NCBI GenBank assembly: GCA_944342025.1
Contig: CALVMD010000001.1
Coordinates: 62,001 to 126,000 of the forward strand
Origin: an uncultured Clostridia bacterium
Lineage (GTDB): Bacteria; Bacillota; Clostridia; Christensenellales; Borkfalkiaceae
Direction of reading: 5' to 3'
DNA length: 64,000 nt
Shown here: positions 1 to 9,003 of the stretch, one piece after another
How positions within the stretch are numbered: the first letter of the stretch is position 1
Layout: the number at the start of each line of letters is the position of its first letter
Made by a program: the position numbers and the translations under genes
The notes under the pieces: generated by a model
What the model was told of the DNA's origin: nothing
Seen by the model: only the letters and a program-made list of their open reading frames with translations
The model's database searches: none

Positions 1-1779
1 GAAGCTTTTGATTATTGCACGAATCTTATACAAATTGAAAACAGTGTAAGCTATGTCGATAAATGGGTTATCGCTTGCGATAACTCTGTTGCCGATATCG
101 TTTTACGCGAAGACACTATAGGTATAGCAGAGTCTGCATTTAAGGATTGTACTTCGCTTACAAACATAACTCTCCCGAACAGCGTAACTTCCATAGATGA
201 TGGCACATTCAAAGGCTGTACTAATATTACTGAGGCAACCATACCTGCGCTTGCAATAACCCGAGTGCCGAAAAACCGCCTTACAACTATAGTAATAACA
301 AACGGAGATATCGGCGAACGTGCGTTTTATCAATGCAACTCGATAAAAAACGTGACCATTTTGAATGGTGTGACAAACATCGGTGATTCGGCTTTTGATG
401 GTTGTGCTTCTCTTACAAGTATAACCCTCCCAAACAGCGTGACTTCCATAGGCGATTCTGCATTTTCTAATTGCACTTCCCTTACAAACGCAACTATAGG
501 CGACGGAGTAACTTTTGTAGGCAACTTTGCATTTTCTAATTGCACTTCCCTTACAAACGCAACTATGGGCAACGGGGTAACTTTTGTAGGCCACTCTGCA
601 TTTTTTAATTGCACTTCTCTTACAAATGCAACCATAGGTGACAACACAATTTCCTTAGAATCTAATGCATTCTATCAATGTACATCCCTTACAAGTATAA
701 CTCTCCCTGACAGCGTGACTTCCATAGGCGATTCTGCATTCGAATCTTGCTCATCCCTTACAAGTATAGCTCTCTCTGACAGCGTGACTTCCATAGGTGA
801 TTCTGCGTTCCAATCTTGCTCATCCCTTACAAGTATAGCTCTCCCTGACAGCGTGACTTCCATAGGCGATTCTGCATTCGAATCTTGCTCATCCCTTACA
901 AGTATAGTTCTCCCTGACGGCGTGACTTCCATAGGCGATTCCACGTTCAAAGCTTGCTCATCCCTTACAAGTATAACTCTCCCTGACAGCGTAACTTCCA
1001 TAAATAGGAATGCTTTTCACTCTTGCAGCTCTCTTGCGAATATAATAATCCCTGACAACGTGGCTTCTATCGGCGATGAAGCATTTTATATTTGTAGCTC
1101 ACTCACAAATATAATAATCCCTGACAGTGTATTTTCCATAGGGAACTCTGCATTCGAGTTTTGCTCATCGCTTACAAAAGTAACGATAGGTAAGAGTGTA
1201 ACTTCTATAGGTCGTTCCGCCTTTGCCCTCTGCAGTATACTGATAGAAGTTTATAACCTATCCTCTCTTAATATAAGCGCCGGCAGTTCAGAATATGGTA
1301 ATGTTGCATATTACGCAAAAGTTGTACACACCTCGACAACATCTCCAAGCAATCTATCAACCACTCAAAATGGGTTTATAGTTTATGCGGACGACCTTAA
1401 AGAGGAATATTATCTTATGCGCTATATAGGCAGCGATACCGAAATAATCCTCCCTGACAGTATAAATGGAAATAATTACGAAATTTACGATAATGCATTC
1501 CGTAATTGCGATCAACTTGTAAATGTCACTATCGGCAATAACGTAACAAGTATCGGAGATTATGCATTCGCATATTGCAATGCGCTTGAAAACATTACGA
1601 TCGGCACCGACGTAACGAATATCGGCGAATTTGCATTCAACCGTTGCAATTCGCTTACGAGCATTACCTATAATGGAACAAAAACTGAATGGAATACAAT
1701 AAAAAAAGTCAGCCATTGGAATAACAACACAGGCGATTATACGATCAACTGTGCAGATGGCAATATGGCAAAAAGCTGA
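1..1779 (+). CDS. BspA-like leucine-rich-repeat protein, 5' truncated by window edge
   Basis: The reading frame is open from base 1, so the gene starts outside the window; the GTG at 265 is internal. It encodes about 592 visible residues made of LRR_5 (BspA/TpLRR) repeats with a 23-residue period of the type L-x-x-I-x-[IL]-P-x-S-V-x-x-I-G-x-x-A-F-x-x-C. Near residues 420-470 the repeats are interrupted by a spacer and then resume. The C-terminus has the motif that often closes such proteins (YNGTK-x-x-W-N-x-I then a NW/NC-containing strand). No membrane anchor is visible in the remaining part. BspA-like proteins are surface or secreted adhesins in gut Firmicutes. Codons are clearly AT-richer than in the neighbouring genes, which may point to transfer. 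A strong terminator follows. Confidence 0.9.
   Translation, partial: EAFDYCTNLIQIENSVSYVDKWVIACDNSVADIVLREDTIGIAESAFKDCTSLTNITLPNSVTSIDDGTFKGCTNITEATIPALAITRVPKNRLTTIVITNGDIGERAFYQCNSIKNVTILNGVTNIGDSAFDGCASLTSITLPNSVTSIGDSAFSNCTSLTNATIGDGVTFVGNFAFSNCTSLTNATMGNGVTFVGHSAFFNCTSLTNATIGDNTISLESNAFYQCTSLTSITLPDSVTSIGDSAFESCSSLTSIALSDSVTSIGDSAFQSCSSLTSIALPDSVTSIGDSAFESCSSLTSIVLPDGVTSIGDSTFKACSSLTSITLPDSVTSINRNAFHSCSSLANIIIPDNVASIGDEAFYICSSLTNIIIPDSVFSIGNSAFEFCSSLTKVTIGKSVTSIGRSAFALCSILIEVYNLSSLNISAGSSEYGNVAYYAKVVHTSTTSPSNLSTTQNGFIVYADDLKEEYYLMRYIGSDTEIILPDSINGNNYEIYDNAFRNCDQLVNVTIGNNVTSIGDYAFAYCNALENITIGTDVTNIGEFAFNRCNSLTSITYNGTKTEWNTIKKVSHWNNNTGDYTINCADGNMAKS
691..1001 (+). repeat. Near-identical 69-bp tandem repeats inside the LRR gene
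   Basis: Four units of 69 bp (about 691-759, 760-828, 829-897, 898-966) differ at only a few bases and are followed by a diverging fifth. Each encodes one 23-aa LRR unit. The flanking LRR units are much more diverged in DNA, so this block looks recently expanded. Confidence 0.85.
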
Positions 1780-1813
1780 CTGTCGAAAATTATTATTTTC
1801 TGTTAAACCTTTT

Positions 1814-1848
1814 AAAGCCGCCCCTTTGCGGGGCGGCTTTGTCTGTCC
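1814..1848 (+). terminator. Rho-independent terminator of the LRR gene
   Basis: An 11-bp perfect stem (AAAGCCGCCCC, 5-nt loop, GGGGCGGCTTT at 1814-1840) followed by a T-rich run, 35 bp after the stop codon. Confidence 0.9.
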
Positions 1849-1857
1849 GTTCCGAAA

Positions 1858-1903
1858 AAAAGCCTGAAAAGTACAGCCCCGCGCGGCAATGCCGCGCGGG
1901 GCT
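1858..1903 (-). terminator. Terminator of the leftward asparaginase operon
   Basis: A perfect 13-bp GC-rich stem (1875-1887 with 1891-1903, loop of 3). Read leftward it is followed by GTACTTTTC. It lies 31 bp after the stop of the asparaginase gene. Confidence 0.75.
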
Positions 1904-1934
1904 CAGGTTATAATTTTATATCGGGAATACCTAT

Positions 1935-2924
1935 TCAGAAAATATCTTTTTCGACGGGTGTATAAAACAGTTTTTCCGCCTCTTCTCCCTTGGCGACGGA
2001 AAGCACCCACATGAGTTTTGCGACGGCCGCTTCCAGCGTCATGTTGCGCGTTTCGAGTACCCTGCCGCACGCGCGCAATTTTCTTCCTACGGCGTATTTG
2101 TCAAGCGCGCTCCCCTCATGCTCGACCTGCGTGGAGAGAACGGCCGTTTTTCCCTTTGCCAAAAAGGAGGAAAGTCGGGAAAAAAACGCATCGTTCTGAT
2201 AATTGGGCAGCCCGCCCGCGCCGAACGATTCGATGACCAGCCCGTCGCACCGCGCGTCGAGATAATCGAAGATCCCGGCATTCAGACCCGGAAACATTTT
2301 AAGCACAAAGATCCGCTCGTCCAGAGAGTGATAAAAGACGGGTGCGCCTTTCGGCTTTGCCCCCTCGATATAATAGAAGGGCTCACCGTCGCGCATCACC
2401 GCGACGGCGGGAAAATCGATACTGGAAAATGCGTTGAAACTGCGCGTGCGCGTCTTTTTCGCGCGCGTACCGAGGATGACGCTGCCGTCAAACACGATAC
2501 GCACCCCGTACGCCCTGTCGTCCGCGCAAAAGCAAAACGCGTCGGCAAGATTTCTGCGCGCGTCGGTGTCGCGAGAATACACGGAACGCTGCGAACCCGT
2601 CAGCACGACGGGCTTTGCGCTGTTCTGCACGAGATATGAAAGCGCCGCCGCCGTATACGCCATCGTATCCGTGCCGTGCGTCACGACGAAACCGTCGTAC
2701 AGCGCATAATTTTCTTCTATGATGCGCGCGATCGCAAGCCAGTGCGGCGCATAGACGTTCGTGCTGTCAAGATTAAAGGGCTGCACCGTCTGCACGCTGC
2801 ACACCTTTGCGATCTCGGGAACGCAAGCTAAAAGCTCTTCCGAAGAGATCGCGGGGGCAAGCCCTTCCCCCGTCTCTTTCGAGGCGATCGTCCCGCCCGT
2901 CGCGATCATGAGGATGCGTTTCAT
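1935..2924 (-). CDS. ansA: L-asparaginase, type I (bacterial AnsA family)
   Basis: 329 aa. It hydrolyses L-asparagine to aspartate and ammonia. The N-terminal ATGGTIAS motif supplies the nucleophile Thr12, and the second active-site motif THGTDT lies at residues 82-87. Both are hallmarks of the asparaginase/glutaminase family. There is no signal peptide, which fits a cytoplasmic type I enzyme. The length is normal. It is the last gene of a leftward operon, 65 bp behind an alpha-solenoid protein gene, and is followed by a terminator. The window also holds asnA, the opposite reaction. Confidence 0.93.
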   Translation of the reverse strand: MKRILMIATGGTIASKETGEGLAPAISSEELLACVPEIAKVCSVQTVQPFNLDSTNVYAPHWLAIARIIEENYALYDGFVVTHGTDTMAYTAAALSYLVQNSAKPVVLTGSQRSVYSRDTDARRNLADAFCFCADDRAYGVRIVFDGSVILGTRAKKTRTRSFNAFSSIDFPAVAVMRDGEPFYYIEGAKPKGAPVFYHSLDERIFVLKMFPGLNAGIFDYLDARCDGLVIESFGAGGLPNYQNDAFFSRLSSFLAKGKTAVLSTQVEHEGSALDKYAVGRKLRACGRVLETRNMTLEAAVAKLMWVLSVAKGEEAEKLFYTPVEKDIF

Positions 2925-2989
2925 TTTTTTGTTTTACCTCTCACGGGGGACGCGTTTTGCGCCCTGCGTCACGGTGCAAAAGCGACCAT

Positions 2990-3826
2990 TTACCGTTTGG
3001 TTTTGCCGCCGAATATGTCGGTGCCGCCGCCCGCTTTTTTCACCGCTATGTATTCGGGATCTGCGGAAAAGTCGCGCGATTTTGCATATTCGCCGCCGAG
3101 CGCTTCGATCGCGTATTTGAGTTCCTGGAATGCGATATATCCGATATCCTTTTCGATCTCTTCGTAGAGATACGGGAGCGCCTTGTCGTCACCGTAAGAG
3201 GCGAGATACCCCGCATACAGCGGCATATCCCTTTTATCGCCCTCCAAAAACGCCTGCAAAAGCTTGGAAAAGGCGCGCTCGTCTTTATTTTTGAGTTTGG
3301 AGAGGATCTCCAGCGCATACGGGCTGTTTTCCGTTTCGGTAAGCGGCAGAATCTCTTCCAGGACCGAATCGGCACAGCCTTTCAGAACGTCCGCGACCGC
3401 GTCTTTGATGTGCTCGTCATAATCGTCGGAAGCGAGCATCTCGGCATAGCGCTTGCGTGCGCCCCTGTCGCCGCCGATCAGGTTGATGGCATAATGAACA
3501 AGCTCTTCGTCCGTTTCCTGCAAAAGGGACAAAAGTTCCGGGAATACGCCCCGCCGTTCGATCTCTTCGCACAAAAAATCCGAAACGGGCAGCTCCTGCA
3601 AGAGATACTCTTTGAGCGTCTCTACAAGCCCGCCGTCGCTCATTTCCTCAAAATACTGCCTGGGCGTTTTGCCGATCTTGCGGATCACGGTGTCGCCGAA
3701 TTTTTGGTATTCTTTGGCGATGATGTCTTCCCATTCCTCTTCCGTATGTTCTTCGGCGTGCCGTTCCAGCATATCCGCCATGCGCTTGTTGAAAATCTCG
3801 TCAAAATCGATAAACTGCGTTTTCAT
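2990..3826 (-). CDS. Conserved hypothetical alpha-helical repeat protein
   Basis: 278 aa, acidic, almost entirely predicted helix. Pairs of short helices punctuated by D/G resemble HEAT-like or related solenoid repeats. There is no signal peptide, membrane segment or catalytic motif. Its start codon overlaps the stop of the upstream TPR gene (ATGA at 3823-3826), so the two are probably translationally coupled and may bind each other or a common partner. The function is unknown. I see no reason to assign it beyond a protein-protein interaction scaffold. Confidence 0.75.
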   Translation of the reverse strand: MKTQFIDFDEIFNKRMADMLERHAEEHTEEEWEDIIAKEYQKFGDTVIRKIGKTPRQYFEEMSDGGLVETLKEYLLQELPVSDFLCEEIERRGVFPELLSLLQETDEELVHYAINLIGGDRGARKRYAEMLASDDYDEHIKDAVADVLKGCADSVLEEILPLTETENSPYALEILSKLKNKDERAFSKLLQAFLEGDKRDMPLYAGYLASYGDDKALPYLYEEIEKDIGYIAFQELKYAIEALGGEYAKSRDFSADPEYIAVKKAGGGTDIFGGKTKR

Positions 3827-5589
3827 TTTCTCTCCTCTCCGCCGTGCTGCGGTTCGTTTTCTGTGTTTTTTTCTCTCGCCGAATCGTCCTCATCCGGAGC
3901 GCATGCCGCCGCGATCTCTTTTTGCGTATCCGAATTGACCGCATGCAGGATCTCCGCGACCGCCATGCTGTTTCCGCCCATCGCCTGCAGGATCTCCTGC
4001 GTCCGGTCGGCTATGCTTTTAGACGCGATGAAACAGATTGCACAGGCAAGGCTCTCCGCGTCGGACGCGAGCGTCAGTTTGTCTTCCCGTTCGAGCGCGG
4101 CATAGATGCGTTCCGCCGCCTCTTTGAAATCGGCGCAGCTTTCCCCGCTCAGAAAAGCAAAGCGCGCAAAGCTCAGCGCATACGCCTGCACGAATTTCGA
4201 GCGGCGCACCCTGCCGACGTTGAGTTTGAAAAACTCCGCCCTGCGGTAGACGTCGCCGACAACAACGCCCGCTTCGAACGCGCGATTGCGCGCGGCGAGA
4301 CAGCGCAGGCATTCGATCTTTAAAACATCGTTCAGCGTGCTGTCCAGCAAAATGTCTCGCACAAAATCTTCCATCCCTGCCTTGACCGCGAGGTGAATGC
4401 CTAAAAGCATCAACTCCGCATCTGTCCCGTCGCCCTCATCGAAACACCATTCGATATATTCAGTGATGTCTGCATGTTCCAGAAAGGACGAAAGCTCGTC
4501 TGCGGGAAGTTCGGATAGCGCTGCGAGAAATTTGACGCGCGTTTCTCTCTCTTTGCCCGGCACGCGGTAGAAAAAGAGCGTTTCGGGCGCGTCGCCCCCC
4601 TCTTCGGAATACCGCCGGATCTCCCCGAAATAATAGCGTGCGACCGCCGCGTCGGGGAAAACGTCGACGATCTTGGCAAACCCCGCAAGGCTTTCGCGGA
4701 TTCTGCCGCTCTTAAACGCGGCGACCGATTTGAAATACAGGAGCGTGATGTCGTACGGCACCTGCTTTTCCAATATGCAGAACTTTTCGTACGCCTCGTC
4801 GTAAAGACCGTTTTCGCAGCAGACCGTGGCGATCTTGTACAGCTCGTCCGCGCTGACCGCGGGAAGGGACGCAAGCCGCTTTGCCGCCGCGCGGCTCTCG
4901 TCCCGCTTGCCGAGCTCCGTTAAAACGGCGGCGTACGTCGAAAGGATGGAAACGTCATCCCCCGCAACCGCGAGCCGCTCTCGGCAGATGCGCTCCGCGT
5001 CTTCCGCTTTGCCCTGCATCAGTTTGGAAAGAGCGAGAAAATTGCGCGCAGAACCGTAACAGGCCGCCTCTTCGGGAACGGAAGAAAAGATCTCGTCCGC
5101 TTTGGCGTAATCTCCTCCTCTGAGCGCCTTTACGCCTCCTTCCAGTTCTTCGGTATAGTCTGCTTCTGCGGGAGGATACACGATGCGAAAGGGTTTACGG
5201 GCAGGAGAAGAAAAAAGCTCTCCCATTTCGATATTGTTTTCGGCAGAAACATATTTGTCCTGCAGCATCATATTATAATAAAAGACCGCCGCGCGTTCGT
5301 TGCCCGTATTATAAAAACACGCGGCAAGCCCTTCGTATGCGTCGACCGCTTCGTCTTCAGCACACACGTCTAAATAACGAAACCAGTAATTGACGGCATA
5401 TTCGAACAGCTCCATCTCGTCGTAAATATCGGCAAACAGAGAATATTCGTCCGCCGTGGCGCCGTTCCTCTCCACTGACTTGCGCAGGATGCGCAGTGCG
5501 CCGACATAATCTTTTTCGTCCAGTTTTTTTTCGGCAAGATTGAGAAGCGTTTCCGCACTCAGATCGAACCGGACCACCTTTTCATCCAT
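3823..5589 (-). CDS. TPR-repeat protein
   Basis: 588 aa. Tetratricopeptide-like helix pairs run along the protein. The best are near residues 10-45 (LLNLAEKKL..YVGALRILRKS), 55-110, and 140-270 (repeated A-x-x-I..L-x-x-x-G-K-x-x-E/D-x-A patterns). There is no signal peptide or catalytic domain. TPR proteins are scaffolds. The position, 3 bp after hslO and overlapping the following solenoid gene, suggests a cytoplasmic partner in the same operon. A precise role cannot be given. Confidence 0.8.
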   Translation of the reverse strand: MDEKVVRFDLSAETLLNLAEKKLDEKDYVGALRILRKSVERNGATADEYSLFADIYDEMELFEYAVNYWFRYLDVCAEDEAVDAYEGLAACFYNTGNERAAVFYYNMMLQDKYVSAENNIEMGELFSSPARKPFRIVYPPAEADYTEELEGGVKALRGGDYAKADEIFSSVPEEAACYGSARNFLALSKLMQGKAEDAERICRERLAVAGDDVSILSTYAAVLTELGKRDESRAAAKRLASLPAVSADELYKIATVCCENGLYDEAYEKFCILEKQVPYDITLLYFKSVAAFKSGRIRESLAGFAKIVDVFPDAAVARYYFGEIRRYSEEGGDAPETLFFYRVPGKERETRVKFLAALSELPADELSSFLEHADITEYIEWCFDEGDGTDAELMLLGIHLAVKAGMEDFVRDILLDSTLNDVLKIECLRCLAARNRAFEAGVVVGDVYRRAEFFKLNVGRVRRSKFVQAYALSFARFAFLSGESCADFKEAAERIYAALEREDKLTLASDAESLACAICFIASKSIADRTQEILQAMGGNSMAVAEILHAVNSDTQKEIAAACAPDEDDSAREKNTENEPQHGGEERK

Positions 5590-5592
5590 TCG

Positions 5593-6489
5593 TCATCCTT
5601 CGCGCTCTTCTTTGCGGGAGCGCTCTATGATCTCCTCCGTCTCTCCGGGCGTAAATACATAATCGGTATTGCAATAATGGCAATGCACGCTGATCTTGCC
5701 CTGTTCCCTTATAATAGAGCGCAGTTCTTCCGCTCCCATGGCGGCAAGCACCCCCTCTATATAATTTCTGCTGCAATTGCACTTATATTCGGGGATCTGC
5801 GCGTAAAAATCGACTTTGCCGAAGTATTTTTCTGCCAATTCTTCCGCGCTCATGCTCTCCAAAAGGGAACTGACGGCGGAAAACTGCCCGATCGCCCGTT
5901 CGGCCTTTGCGATGCTCTCTTCGCCCGCGCCGGGCATTGGCTGCAAAAACACGCCGCCCGCGCCCAGGCATTCCCCTTCCTTCGAAATCTTCACCCCAAC
6001 GGCGATCGCGGTCGGAAGCTGCTCGCTGTACGCGAAATATGCCGCAAAATCTTCTCCGATCTCTCCGCTGACCAAGGGAGTCGTCCCGACGAAAGGGATA
6101 TTGTCGCCGTCGTCGCGCACGACGGTCAGTGTCCCGTTTTGCCCGACGCAGCCGCCCACGTCGAGCTTTCCCAGCGCGTTGGGCGGGAGCGAAACGTGCG
6201 GATCGTCGATATATCCGCGCATATGCAGCTCCTTGTCCCCGCTGACATAGATCGGTCCGCCCGCGCCGTCCCCTTTTATGCTGACCGAAAGCGCACTGCC
6301 GTCGGTTTTGAGGGAAGAACACATATACGCTGCCACGGTAAGCGTTCTGCCCAATGCAGCCGCCGCGAGCGGAGACAAATCGTGGATGCGGATCGCCGCG
6401 TTGACGAGTGCCGTCGTATCCGCGACGGAAAGCGAAACCTCTCCGTCATAGATCAGTCCGCGCAGGATCACATCTCGTTTTTCATTCAT
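5593..6489 (-). CDS. hslO: Redox-regulated holdase chaperone Hsp33
   Basis: 298 aa. Hsp33 is a cytoplasmic chaperone activated by oxidation of a C-terminal zinc centre. The four zinc cysteines are present as C237-x-C239 and C270-x-x-C273. The N-terminal core carries the family pattern around the IHDLSPLAAAALGRTL segment (residues 35-50). The start at 6489 gives the conserved opening MNEKRDVILRG; the open frame extends 26 codons upstream but into the preceding methyltransferase gene. The gene sits 2 bp after that methyltransferase, in one operon. Confidence 0.95.
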   Translation of the reverse strand: MNEKRDVILRGLIYDGEVSLSVADTTALVNAAIRIHDLSPLAAAALGRTLTVAAYMCSSLKTDGSALSVSIKGDGAGGPIYVSGDKELHMRGYIDDPHVSLPPNALGKLDVGGCVGQNGTLTVVRDDGDNIPFVGTTPLVSGEIGEDFAAYFAYSEQLPTAIAVGVKISKEGECLGAGGVFLQPMPGAGEESIAKAERAIGQFSAVSSLLESMSAEELAEKYFGKVDFYAQIPEYKCNCSRNYIEGVLAAMGAEELRSIIREQGKISVHCHYCNTDYVFTPGETEEIIERSRKEEREG

Positions 6490-6491
6490 AC

Positions 6492-7214
6492 TCAAAGCCT
6501 CTTTGCGATAAAATTTACGCGCGTTCTGTCTCCGGGCTCGCCGAACGCGCCTTCCGTTTTCAAACATTCAAACCCCGCTTTTTTCAGCTCGGAAACGAGC
6601 GTTTCAGCCGCGTGGATATACTGCACATGCCGCTCGTCGCTGCGAACGAACAACCCGTCGCCCCTGTCGGCAAAAATCGTTACGTCCATTTCCACCCTGT
6701 CTTCCGACAGGCGGTTAAACCACATAAACGCTGCCTTGTCCCTGTCTTCGCAGAAGACGTTGTTCCCGACGATCTCGCGGAGTTTATATTCCGAAGACAC
6801 GTCGAAGAGAAAAACGCCGCCCTTTCTGAGCGCCGCCGCGACGCGGCAAAAAGCCGCAGAGATATCCTGCGGGGGCACATAATTAAAGCAATCGTTGACG
6901 GCGACGGCAAAATCCGCTTTGCCCGCAATCTTCAGCCGGCGCACATCTTCCTGAACATATTGCACGCCGCCGCCGAGAGACTGCGCTTTGGAAAGCATTT
7001 CCGCGCTCACGTCGATCCCCGTCATTTCGTATCCCTGCTTGCGGAAAAATCGGGTAAAATATCCGCTGCCGCAGCCGATGTCCAGTCCCCTGCCGCGCAG
7101 GATGCCCGCCTCTTTCAGCCGCTCATGCAAATACTGCGACCATTTTTCATAGTCGCAGTCTTCGTTCAAATATTCAAACCAATCGGCAAGGCCGGAGTAT
7201 GCCGGCAACGTCAT
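6492..7214 (-). CDS. Class I SAM-dependent methyltransferase
   Basis: 240 aa. A Rossmann-fold methyltransferase of the Methyltransf_11/25 type: motif I is LDIGCGSGYFTRFF (about residues 47-60), followed by the acidic residue of motif II (TGIDVS) and motif IV-like FAVAVNDCFNYV. The substrate cannot be read from the sequence. Its start overlaps the stop of the upstream membrane protein gene (ATGA, 7211-7214), and it ends 2 bp before hslO, so it is co-transcribed with both. Confidence 0.88.
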   Translation of the reverse strand: MTLPAYSGLADWFEYLNEDCDYEKWSQYLHERLKEAGILRGRGLDIGCGSGYFTRFFRKQGYEMTGIDVSAEMLSKAQSLGGGVQYVQEDVRRLKIAGKADFAVAVNDCFNYVPPQDISAAFCRVAAALRKGGVFLFDVSSEYKLREIVGNNVFCEDRDKAAFMWFNRLSEDRVEMDVTIFADRGDGLFVRSDERHVQYIHAAETLVSELKKAGFECLKTEGAFGEPGDRTRVNFIAKRL

Positions 7215-8512
7215 TGATCTTCCCCCGTCGGTTTTTTGCCCTTATTTTTACCTTTACCCTTGCCTTTGGCCTCCTGCTCTTCCTTCGCCTTGCGCTCCTC
7301 TTCCGCCTTTTCGAACTGCGCGTTGTAGGTCACGTACTTTTCGTCGTTTTTATGCTCTTCGGCGTATTGTTGGGTATCCTCCAGGATCGCGTTTTTGGAT
7401 TCGCGCAATTTTTTAAGGTCGTCGCGCGAGAAAGATTCGGGCAGCTCGTACACTTTCAGATCGTCCGTGATCGGCTTGATGGGACGAGAAGAGAGGTCGG
7501 AGCGGATACTCGCCGCCTCTTCGAGATTCTGCTGATACTGCTGCACCGCCTTGCTCTGCGAACCGCCCTTCTTGTCCGTTTTGGAATAGATGCCGCGGTT
7601 GACTTTTCCTCCTTCGCGCCTGGACTCGATGAACTTATCGAATGCCCACTGCGTGTAATCCAGCCAGATCAGAAGCATGAGCGATATGCCGAAAAGGATC
7701 ATGATGATGATCCCTATGATCTGGAAAAAAGATCCAAGCAAGACCAAAATGACCGGGATCGCCATGAGAATGACAAAGAAGACATTCTGAAACACGAGCC
7801 CGAACGTCATGAGGAAAGCGTTTTTGAGAAGCTGATGAAATTTCAGCTTATAGCTCCCGCCCATGGCAAGCATCCACAGGTACATGATCGTGAATATGGC
7901 TATGGCGATATACGCCACGACTTTAGAGATCGTGAACAGAACTTCGTTGCCGGCGCCCGTAGCGATGATAAGATCCGAATAATTGATGGCGATCAGCATC
8001 AGCCCGAGCATGACCACGTAAAAGAGCGTGGAAAGCAGTACGACGCCGATGTTGATTTTTATGCCGCGCCAAAAGTCATTCGCGACGAAGATGCCCTCCG
8101 TCCAGACCATATTGCGGATAACGTACATGCCGCCCGAAACCCCGATGCCGGCAATCAGTGCCGCCACCAAAAAAATGGGGATAAACACGAGCTTAGTCGA
8201 AAGAGACAGCTGCTCGGACAGTCCGACAAGAGACGGAAAACCCGGATAATTGGTGAGCAGCCACTGCGAAAACGGCGCCATGGCTATCTGCGACGAATTG
8301 TACGCGAACATAAGCACGGCAACGATGATCGCAGGAATAAAGAACAAAAGCATGAGGAGATTGACGATGACAAGTTTCGAAAATCTTCCTTTAAATATAT
8401 CCCAAAAGAGCGCCCATCTGTTGGTCGGAAGAGTGCTTCTGGCGTACTCCTCGTCGCGCTCCTTGCCTTCGAGCATTCTGGCTATAAAGCCCTTCTTTTC
8501 ACCTTGTGCCAT
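7211..8512 (-). CDS. Multi-pass membrane protein, YesL/DUF624-like, with charged C-terminal tail
   Basis: 433 aa. Hydrophobic segments lie near residues 45-70, 110-140, 170-200, 215-240, and 255-295, with a soluble stretch between. The N-terminal region (WALFWDIFKGRFSKLVIVNLLMLL) resembles DUF624/YesL proteins. After about residue 300 the chain is soluble and ends in a very charged tail rich in E and K with a GKGKGKNKGKK run. It is the first gene of the leftward operon and has its own sigma-A promoter. The function is unknown; a cytoplasmic tail of this kind could bind RNA or acidic lipids, which is inference only. Confidence 0.8.
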   Translation of the reverse strand: MAQGEKKGFIARMLEGKERDEEYARSTLPTNRWALFWDIFKGRFSKLVIVNLLMLLFFIPAIIVAVLMFAYNSSQIAMAPFSQWLLTNYPGFPSLVGLSEQLSLSTKLVFIPIFLVAALIAGIGVSGGMYVIRNMVWTEGIFVANDFWRGIKINIGVVLLSTLFYVVMLGLMLIAINYSDLIIATGAGNEVLFTISKVVAYIAIAIFTIMYLWMLAMGGSYKLKFHQLLKNAFLMTFGLVFQNVFFVILMAIPVILVLLGSFFQIIGIIIMILFGISLMLLIWLDYTQWAFDKFIESRREGGKVNRGIYSKTDKKGGSQSKAVQQYQQNLEEAASIRSDLSSRPIKPITDDLKVYELPESFSRDDLKKLRESKNAILEDTQQYAEEHKNDEKYVTYNAQFEKAEEERKAKEEQEAKGKGKGKNKGKKPTGEDQ

Positions 8513-8582
8513 AATACCTCCGTATAAACGCGGAAAACGGTCTTTTCAGCCTTTTATATGGAGAAAAACCGCCGCTTTTATC

Positions 8583-8611
8583 ATTTTACTATAAAACGGA
8601 AAATTTTTCAA
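8583..8611 (-). promoter_or_regulatory. Sigma-A promoter of the leftward operon
   Basis: On the minus strand TTGAAA (8606-8611), 17-bp spacer, TAAAAT (8583-8588), about 70 bp before the start of the membrane-protein gene. Confidence 0.7.
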
Positions 8612-8670
8612 TTAAAATACCGCGCCTGCAAAAAAATATTCGGCTTTTCACCCACTTTTCTTTTTTTTCT

Positions 8671-8699
8671 TTGACTTTTGCGGGAAGATATGATAAAAT
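8671..8699 (+). promoter_or_regulatory. Sigma-A promoter of the asd-dapA-dapB operon
   Basis: TTGACT (8671-8676), 17-bp spacer, TAAAAT (8694-8699), just upstream of the lysine riboswitch. Confidence 0.8.
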
Positions 8700-8706
8700 A
8701 TCAAAT

Positions 8707-8885
8707 ACGAAATAGAGGAGCGGACGAGCAAGAGTATCCCCTGCCGCAAGGAAGGCGGCAAACATTTTCCGCAGGGCGAGAAAGGGCATCTCCGCCGAAG
8801 CGCAGCGCGCCGCCGCAGCCGCTGACGCTGGGCGCCGGGGTCAATACCCCCGCGACTGTCACACCGACGTGGAGAACTATTCGGC
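8707..8885 (+). promoter_or_regulatory. Lysine riboswitch (L-box)
   Basis: The stretch has the conserved core blocks of the lysine aptamer in order: ATAGAGGAGCG, AAGAGTAT, AAAGGGCATC..GCCGAAG, GGGGTC, GACTGTCA and GTGGAGAACTATTC. A P1 helix can form between 8708-8715 (CGAAATAG) and 8877-8884 (CTATTCGG). L-boxes bind L-lysine and repress lysine synthesis or uptake. This one precedes asd-dapA-dapB and is followed by an intrinsic terminator, so lysine should cause early termination. Confidence 0.93.
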
Positions 8886-8939
8886 CGAAACCTCCGGGCA
8901 ATCTGAAAACGCCCGGACATATTTCCGGATTTTCTGCAT

Positions 8940-8967
8940 GCGGTGCGTCTTGCGCTCCGCTTTTTTT
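8940..8967 (+). terminator. Riboswitch-controlled intrinsic terminator
   Basis: GCGGTGCG (8940-8947), 5-nt loop, CGCTCCGC (8953-8960), then seven T's, 55 bp after the aptamer and 36 bp before the asd start. A second weaker stem lies at 8894-8916 (CCGGGC/GCCCGG) and could belong to the switching structure. Confidence 0.85.
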
Positions 8968-9003
8968 GTACCTTTTCCGAAAATTTTTGCAGGAGATAAA
9001 AAA

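Noticed and set aside
691-1001. Regular repeats considered as a CRISPR array
   Set aside because: There are no unique spacers; the repeats are contiguous, 69 bp, in frame, and encode LRR units.
2957-4105. Long plus-strand open frame opposite the solenoid and TPR genes
   Set aside because: It is the antisense shadow of GC-rich codons. It has no ribosome-binding site and no domain, and the minus-strand genes are clear.
7199-8527. 442-codon plus-strand frame opposite the YesL-like membrane gene
   Set aside because: Composition (very rich in R, H, D) is typical of a shadow frame; the minus frame has proper membrane segments, promoter and overlaps.
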